DNA from: Primulina eburnea
Taxonomy: Eukaryota; Streptophyta; Magnoliopsida; Lamiales; Gesneriaceae
Direction: 5' to 3'
Assembly (NCBI RefSeq): GCF_022965805.1
Contig: NC_133101.1
Coordinates: 17,951,054-18,015,053 of the forward strand
DNA: 64,000 bases
Positions 57,511 to 64,000 of the stretch are shown here, in pieces. The position numbers were made by a program, and so were the translations under genes. Under the pieces are notes generated by a model. The model worked only from the letters and a program-made list of their open reading frames with translations. It searched no databases and was not told where the DNA came from. Positions within the stretch are counted from its first letter, which is position 1. Every line of letters starts with the position of its first letter.

Positions 57511-59492
57511 TGTAAGGCCTGAGATTTCATTATAGTAATCCGGAATTAATGTACTGATGAAGAGATGTAATTATAGACGGAAAAGCCGAAGAAGACGTGG
57601 GAACAAGTAATTTCATGTGTGAGGCCAGCAAACCTCGCGCATATGCGCGAAGATGGGAGCGCATATGCGCGAGAAGCCATTGTGCGAGACAGAACATCTC
57701 GCGCATATGCGCGAGACAGGGCGCGAATATGAGCGAGCAGATGGTATGTCATATGCCGAGACATAACTTCTCGCGCATATGAGCGAGGACGGGACGTGCA
57801 TGTGCGCGAGCAACTGAACTTGCCATGCGTCGAGACAGTAGGTCTCGCGCATATGCGTCGGTGATGGACGCGCATATGCGCAAAACGTGCAGAATGCAAA
57901 ATGAGCCACATGTCTTTACCATGCATATTAAGTGTATGAATCTTCATTTCATTAAGATTTCCTCAGCAAGACCGAGACCTCCCATGATCAAAGCTTCTTC
58001 ATGTCTTAGAAAGTAGTTTTTTCAAGATCCGGCATCCGAATTTCAATCCGAACATATTTCCGTGCTCCTCTTGACAATAACTTCCAAAAGATGTAAGTTT
58101 TATTGAGTTTTAGCATGGTTTGAAATGTTGATATGAGAGAAATTATGATATGAGTTATATTATGTGTTCTTGACATTATAGTAATCGTTGAACCAAAATC
58201 GGATTGAAGAACGGGTACTGTATAGAATTGTTATCATTTTCCATGCCTATATTGATGGGGTTGTATAGATTTTGAGAGTTATGGCTTGGATTTTTGATGA
58301 TTATGAGTTGTTGAGATTGGTTTCTTATTGTTTGGTTACCGGATATGTCGAGATTGTGCCGTTATGCTGTCGAAACGTAAATAGATTGCGTATTGTCTTG
58401 CCTTGAGTTGTGTATTGATATTGTGCATCTCGAAACTGTTATTCCAGACCGGTATCGAAGGTTTAAAACTTGAAAACTCAACATCGAAATTGGTAGAGGA
58501 ACGAGCGAAGGTTCCAAGTTATTATACGTTGAAGAACAGAAGGTTATCGAGCAAGAGTAAGCTTGATTTCATCTCACCGAACACCGAAAACAGAAAGGTA
58601 TAAATCAATGCTAAACTGGGAGAAATAACTCGAGCGAGATACGATTTGAGTTTCCCAAAACCACATACTATTTTCTTATTGCTTTGATGTATTTGATTCT
58701 TAGTATATTGAATGAATACAAAGGCATATAGTATGAGATAGAGATGAGCATTTGGTAGAGGTGCCAAATCACTGGACATTTGGTTGTATCGATGAGCGTA
58801 GGAGAAGATCGACTCCTATTGTAGACACTCGATATAGAGGACAAAAGTTCGGGAATAGGAACGTACCGCCACCCCGAATGGGAGAGTAGGTGGGAAAATT
58901 GTTATGTTCTTATTCAAACCGGGATCCCTAGACTTAGATAAAAGTCGAGTCCAAGATGTAGATTGAAAGAGTTCGAGTTAAAGCTTTGTATGATTAATAT
59001 GTTCTAGATTTTAACACATGACGTTTTACAAGTGTTCTATGCTTTGAGATATCTTGTATGACATGCATGTATACGTTGTTTATACTAGAAAATATATTTC
59101 GCAGCGGAGTATCCGACTGTTGTTGTGTTTGTATGTGTGCATGACAACAGGTGGGACAGGATCATGGTCGAGAAGAGCTTGACGAGTGAATTTAGAGTGG
59201 TGGTTCGGGTATGAATAAAAGAAGAACTGGTTGTTTATCACTAGATATGTGGTTGTGATTAATAAACACTAGTTGTATGACTTTAGTCTGAATAACTTCG
59301 TATCGTGGATCTTGTTGTGAATATTAAACTTGATCTTGTAAATAGAATAAGAAACATAACTTCTTGTACTCTTTTGTATTCTCGTTATGAAACATTCGCC
59401 TATAAAAAAAATTTCGACCTAGTTTATTTAAATGATCCATTTAATCCCAAGAATGATTAAGAAAATTAATTAGCGTCCGGGTCCCCACAACA
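57511..59492 (+). repeat. 5' LTR of element F
   Basis: It starts TGTAAGGCCTGAG and probably ends CCCCACAACA at 59492, followed by a degraded primer site (TGTGTCATCAAAGCAGTAGG, recognisable as a decayed TGGTATCAGAGC type). It includes the GCGCATATGCGC palindrome array (57634-57884). Open frames within that array on either strand are repeat-derived. Confidence 0.7.
57634..57884. repeat. Tandem array of GCGCATATGCGC palindromes
   Basis: Four units starting CTCGCGCATATG at 57634, 57698, 57770 and 57844 (periods 64, 72 and 74 bases). Each contains two variants of the palindrome in alternating context. The second unit contains the perfect 20-base palindrome TCTCGCGCATATGCGCGAGA (57697-57716). It is GC- and CpG-rich in an AT-rich neighbourhood. 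Confidence 0.9.
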
Positions 59493-59806
59493 TGTGTCAT
59501 CAAAGCAGTAGGTTCCTTAGACTGAGATAGAAGCGAGTGAGCGGGGTAGAATGAGTTTTTTTTTTTTTTTTTTTTTTGTGCTATTAGCATGAGATTTATG
59601 GTAATGTTGATGTGCATTCTTTATATGCTAGAATGAAAGCATGTTTTCTCGCTTTGTAAAGTACATGTTTACCTGATTATCTGATTTGATTGGAAACGTG
59701 CATTATTGGAGAATGAATCAGAACCGATTCTTGATCAGAGGTATGATAAGAGGAGGACTGAGATAGATTTGTTATTGTGGAGTACTAATAATTTTGATAA
59801 TCAGAT

Positions 59807-60946
59807 ATGCCTCCTCGAAGAACTGCAGTTCGTGTACCAGAACAGGGTAGTACGTCGAATGATCCGATGGATGTTACAGCGACACCCATAGAAACACTGT
59901 TGAAGAGATTTCAGTCATTTAAACCGCCAACTTTGAAAGGCACAGAGAATTCTATTGAATGCGAGAGTTGGCTTGATGATATTGAGATGTTATTTGATTT
60001 GCTAGACTATACAGAGGAGCGTAGAGTTAAACTGATTGGGCATCAGTTACACGAGGTTGCGAAGAGCTGGTGGCTTACAACCAAGAAAGCCTTAGAACAG
60101 CGTTGCACGGTGATTACGTGGAAGATCTTCAAAGCTGAATTTTATCAACGGTTTTTCCCAGTATCTTATCGAAAGGACAAGGGTGCAGAGTTTGCTAACT
60201 TGAAACAGGGTCATCTGAACATTGAAGAATATGTGGCCAAATTCTCTACCTTACTCTGTTTTGCTTCTCATGTGGCTGAGAATGATGAAGCTGTAGCTGA
60301 TCAGTTCATCGATGGGCTGAATCTTGAAATTTTTACACTGGTAAATACGGGGCGACCAAATACTTTTGCTGATGCCTTGAATAGAGCAAAGGGAGTTGAA
60401 GCAGGTTTGATCAAACAGCGAGGAAGTCCGTATGTTACCCAGACACAGAGACAACAACAACCTCCAGTTCAGTTCCAGCAACCCCTTCCCAGATTTGATA
60501 GTGGCAGTAGCAGCAGTGGGAAGATAGATAATCTGAAAGCCCAAGGGAAACAGTTTAAGAGATCTAGAAGTAGTTCATCTAGCTTTATTTGCTCACGATA
60601 GACTGGTCCTGGCCAGATTTATACAGGGGTCTATTGCAGAACATGTGGAGGAAGACATCCCACAGAGCAATGCCGAGGATTGTTTTGTGTTTGCAACATC
60701 TGTCGACATCAGTGACATTTTGCTAAAGTCTGTCCACAGCGAGGTTCCCAACGATCCCAAGGAGCAGAATCATCTAGATCAGTGGCTCAAGATGATAGAC
60801 GATCATCGGTTGTTCACTCTTTCCAGCCTTCACCTAACCAGTCATAGACGAGGACAGCAGGAAGCCAGACTGTTAGCCAACCTCCGAGACAGCAGGCCAG
60901 AGTGTTTGCCTTGACTGAGGAATAGGCCTAGGAAGCACCTGATGAT
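59807..60946 (+). pseudogene. Element F gag (broken)
   Basis: It starts MPPRRTAVRVPEQGSTSND. Capsid motifs are FKPPTLKGTENSIECESWLDDIEMLF, KSWWLTTKKALEQ, and FANLKQGHLNIEEYVAKFSTL. A TAG at 60599-60601 is followed in frame by zinc-binding motifs: CRTCGGRHPTEQC, and CNIC...HFAKVC interrupted by a TGA at 60713-60715. It would form the particle shell. Confidence 0.85.
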
Positions 60947-62870
60947 GTGGTTGCAGGTAACTGCTCTCTTTGTGGTTATCCTGCTTATTTATTGATAGAT
61001 ACTGGTTCATCTCATACTTTTATCTCTGAGCGCTTTGCATTGAAGCATGCTTTGCCTGTTAAGTCCTTATCTGATATAGTATCTATCTCTTCACCTTTGG
61101 GGAGATATCTTATCTCAGTGACTTCTGTTAGAAATTGTATGCTATAGTATGACGGGCATGAGATAGAGTTAGATTGTATTGTACTCGGTTTGTCTGATTT
61201 TGACTGCATTATCGGTATTGATATGCTGACCAAGTACAGAGCTACGGTAGATTGTTTTCCAGAAAATTGTAAGATTCAGACAAGATATGGTTGATGAATG
61301 GAAATTTTATGGTAAGGGTTCCAGAGCTTGAATTTCTTTGATATCTTCTTTGTCTATGACTCGATTATTACAGAAAGGAGCAGAAGGATTCCTTGTGTAT
61401 TCAGTAGATGTACTGAAATCGAGCCCTTCATTGGCAGATTTGCCAGTGGTATGTGAGTTTGCTGATGTCTTTCCAGATGAGATTCCGAGTTTGCCTCCAG
61501 TCCGAGAAATAGACTTCAGCATTGAACTGATGCTAGGTACTATACCTATTTCAAAAGCTCCATACAGAATGAAACTAATTGAACTGAAAGAATTGAAAGA
61601 TCAGTTAAAAGATTTACTGGCCAAGGGTTACATCAGAACGGGTGTTTCTCCTTGGGGTGCTCCATTATTTTTTGTTAGAAAGAAGGACGGTTCAATGAGA
61701 CTCTGCATTGACCATCGGCAATTGAACAAGACTATGATAAAAAATAAATATCCTTTTCCGCGTATTGATGATTTATTTGATCATTTGCAGGGTTCTTCTG
61801 TTTATTCCAAGATCAATCTGAGATCTGGATATCATCAGTTGAGAGTTAGAGATTCGGATATAAGAGATTATGATATCAAAGATAGCTTTCAGAACCAGGT
61901 ATGGCCATTATGAGTTTATAGTCACGCCGTTTGGTTTAACGAATGCTCCAGCTGTATTTATGGGTTTGATGAACCGTATCTTTCAGAAATATCTTGATGA
62001 TTTTGTGATTATTTTCATTGATTATATTCTGATTTATTCCAAGAATATGATTGATCATACTGAGCATTTGAGAACTGTATTGAGAACTCTAAGGGCTGAG
62101 AAATTGTATTCCAAGTTATCGAAATGTGAGTTTTGGCTTAAACAAGTTGTATTTCTGGGACACATTATATCGAGAGATGGTATTTCTGTAGATCCTAGCA
62201 AAGTTGAGGCTGTAATTAATTGGCTTAGACCGACATCCGTGCCAGAGATACGTAGTTTTAAGGGTTTAACAGGCTATTATCGTCGATTCATTCAAGATTT
62301 CTCTAGTATTGCTAAGCCGATTACTTAGCTAACCCAGAAGAAAGCACCTTTTGTTTGGTCAGAAGCTTGTGAATCCAGTTTCTTGGAGTTGAAGCAGAGA
62401 TTGACCAGTGCTCCGGTGTTGATTATTCCGTCAGGTACTGGTGATTTTGTTGTTTATTGTGGTGCTTCTCACAGGAGATTAGGTTGTGTTTTCATGCAGC
62501 GATGACATGTTATTGCTTATGCCTCGAGACAATTAAAGACACATGAGACTCGCTACCCGATTCCTGATCTGGAATTGGCTGCCATCATATTTGCTCTGAA
62601 AATTTGGCGACATTATTTATACGGTGAGAAGTTTGAAATTTTATTCTGATCACAAGAGTTTGAAATATCTATTTTCACAGTCAGAACTGAATATGAGGCA
62701 AAGAAGATGGCTTGATTTGCTGAAAGATTTTGATTGTGAAATCAAATACTACCCGGGGAAATCAAATGCAGCAGCGGATGCACTGAGTCGAAAGGTATGT
62801 TCTTTATCCTTATCAACGATTGGTGTTTCAAATTTGATTGAAGATTGATGTCTTTCTGGATTAGTATTTG
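60947..62870 (+). pseudogene. Element F protease, reverse transcriptase and RNase H (broken)
   Basis: Protease has LLIDTGSSHTFISERF and later IIGIDML, with a TAG at about 61145. RT shows [39 protein letters not shown] and [13 protein letters not shown], then a shift near 61880. Its catalytic motif reads [10 protein letters not shown]: the second Asp is Tyr (TAT at 62023-62025). RNase H reads VVYCGASHRRLGCVFMQ, where the usual YTDAS Asp is lost, followed by stops at about 62326, 62503 and 62647. These changes would abolish activity even if the frames were open. Confidence 0.88.
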
Positions 62871-64000
62871 AAACAGATTGTAAGCCTTTGAGCCTTTGGA
62901 CTATACAAGTTGAACCAGAGCTGGTTGTGAGAATCAAAGAAACACAGAAAGGCGATCAGAATATCCAGAATTCGATTGTGATGGTCAGATCAAGGCATCA
63001 ATAAGAATATCAAGTTCGTGATGATGTATTGTATGTGAATAATCGTCTTGTTGTTCCAGATGTTTCAGTCTTGAAACAACATATTTTGACCGAAGAACAC
63101 CATAGTCGATTTAGTATTCATCCTAGTGGCAGAAAGATGTACAATTACCTGAAGAAACAGTTTTGGTGGAAACAGATGAAATCAGATATTGCAGAATTTG
63201 TATCTAGATGTTTGAATTGCCAAACGGTGAAAGCAGAAAGAAAGAAACCAGAAGGTTCATTGCGGAGTTTATCTATTCCAGAATGGAAATGGGATCACAT
63301 TTCCATGGATTTTGTGACGAAGCTACCACGTTCCTTCCGAGGTTGTGATGCGATTTGGGTCGTTATTGAAAGATTGACATAATCAGCATGTTTTATTCCG
63401 TACAGAATGACGTACCGACACAGCCAGATGGCAGAAATTTATGTCAGAGAAGTGGTCAGAATGTATGGAGTGCCAAAGTCCATTGTATCAGATAGTGATC
63501 CTTGATTTACTTTGCACTTTTGGAACAGTTTGCAACAGGATCTAGGTACGAAGTTACATCTGAATACAGCATATCTTCCTCAGACTGATGGACAGTCAGA
63601 ACGGACTATCTAGACATTAGAGTATATGCTTTGAGCTGTAGTTCTAGATTTTGGCACTAGTTGGCAAGATTCTTTGACATTATGTGAATTTTCGTATAAC
63701 AACAGCTATCAGACGAGTATAGAGATGGCTATGTTTGAAAGGGTTGTATGGAAAGAAGTGTAGATCTCCTCTTTATTGGGATAATATCTCAGAAGTACCT
63801 GAACTTGGACCTGATATGATACGAGAGATGACTGAAAAAGTGAAGCTGATTCAGTAGAGAATGAAGACAATTCAGGATAGACAAGCCAAATATGCGAATA
63901 TTCGACGTCGACCGTTAGAATTTGATCAAGGAGACAAAGTATTTCTGAAGATTTCTCCTTTCAGAGGCATTGTCAGATTTGGCAAGCGAGGGAAGTTATC
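62871..64000 (+). pseudogene. Element F integrase (broken, truncated by window)
   Basis: The H2C2 region (HHSRFSIHPSGRKMYNYLKKQFWW, CLNCQTVKAE) is at 63100-63235. The DDE core has Asp in SMDFVTKLP, Asp in SDSDP and Glu in GQSERTI. Stops are at about 63380, 63503, 63613, 63632 and further on. The window ends inside the C-terminal domain (PLEFDQGDKVFLKISP-like, RFGKRGKL). Confidence 0.85.

Larger units (their letters stand above)
57511..64000 (+). mobile_element. Element F: degraded Ty3/gypsy (chromovirus-like) element, cut by the window end
   Basis: A left LTR (57511 to about 59492) is followed by Gag starting MPPRRTAVRVPEQG, protease, RT, RNase H and integrase. The element continues past 64000, so the right LTR is not seen. 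Stops and frameshifts are frequent and catalytic residues of RT and RNase H are lost, so it is dead. Confidence 0.85.

Noticed and set aside
57634..57884. CRISPR-like array
   Set aside because: Units are imperfect, differ in period, lack spacer structure, and the sequence is plant retrotransposon LTR.
57546..57947. Open frames with repeated ICAR/HMR residues on both strands
   Set aside because: They are translations of the GCGCATATGCGC array in the element F LTR and are open by repetition, not selection.

Overview
This window looks like nuclear DNA of a flowering plant, probably a eudicot. It is AT-rich and consists almost entirely of nested LTR retrotransposons, with tRNA-iMet and tRNA-Asp primer binding sites, plant-type Tekay (chromovirus), Athila and Ty1/copia proteins, and small MITEs with clean target duplications. 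I see no conventional host gene with introns, no rRNA or tRNA gene, and nothing bacterial.

Layout. Positions 1-1118 are the 3' end of a plus-strand LTR (element P) that abuts, and probably interrupts, the 3' LTR of element A. Element A (1119-32790, minus strand) is a decayed Tekay-like Ty3/gypsy element with LTRs of about 3.2 kb. Its RNase H/integrase region is split by element B (4869-26285, plus strand, TSD ATGAG), an Athila-lineage element with a decayed gag-pol. B is itself split by element D (12673-22684, minus strand, TSD AGCCA), a young Athila element with LTRs that read as identical and one uninterrupted gag-pol frame. The nesting order (A oldest, then B, then D) agrees with the LTR divergence seen by eye. 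A had landed in an older minus-strand LTR remnant (32791-34664). Next come a MITE-bearing intergenic stretch (34665-37005), a second Tekay-like element C (37006-48531, plus, TSD TAATT), another MITE/Helitron-bearing intergenic stretch, a small Ty1/copia element E (51249-55805) lacking its integrase core, and the 5' part of a degraded Ty3/gypsy element F (57511 to the window end).

The most interesting content is the cargo of B. Between its integrase and its 3' LTR, where Athila elements carry an env-like gene, B holds two unrelated open frames. One (12158-12631) encodes a basic, cysteine-rich protein resembling the nucleic-acid-binding proteins of carlaviruses and their relatives. The other (22847-23485) is an intact, intronless LONELY GUY (LOG) cytokinin-activating enzyme with its catalytic Arg and Glu, a TATA box, a good start context and a poly(A) signal. 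Before D inserted, the two frames lay about 0.2 kb apart. B would thus have carried a hormone-activation gene and a virus-like regulator. B's gag-pol has seven disabling lesions while both cargo frames are free of stops and frameshifts, although the virus-like frame has no in-frame ATG.

A second observation is that elements A and C, two different Tekay-like families, both have a GT-AG intron-like segment at the same gag/protease junction. In C its removal restores the reading frame exactly.

All functional claims come from reading the sequence. No alignment or database search was run, and element lineages are assigned from motifs.
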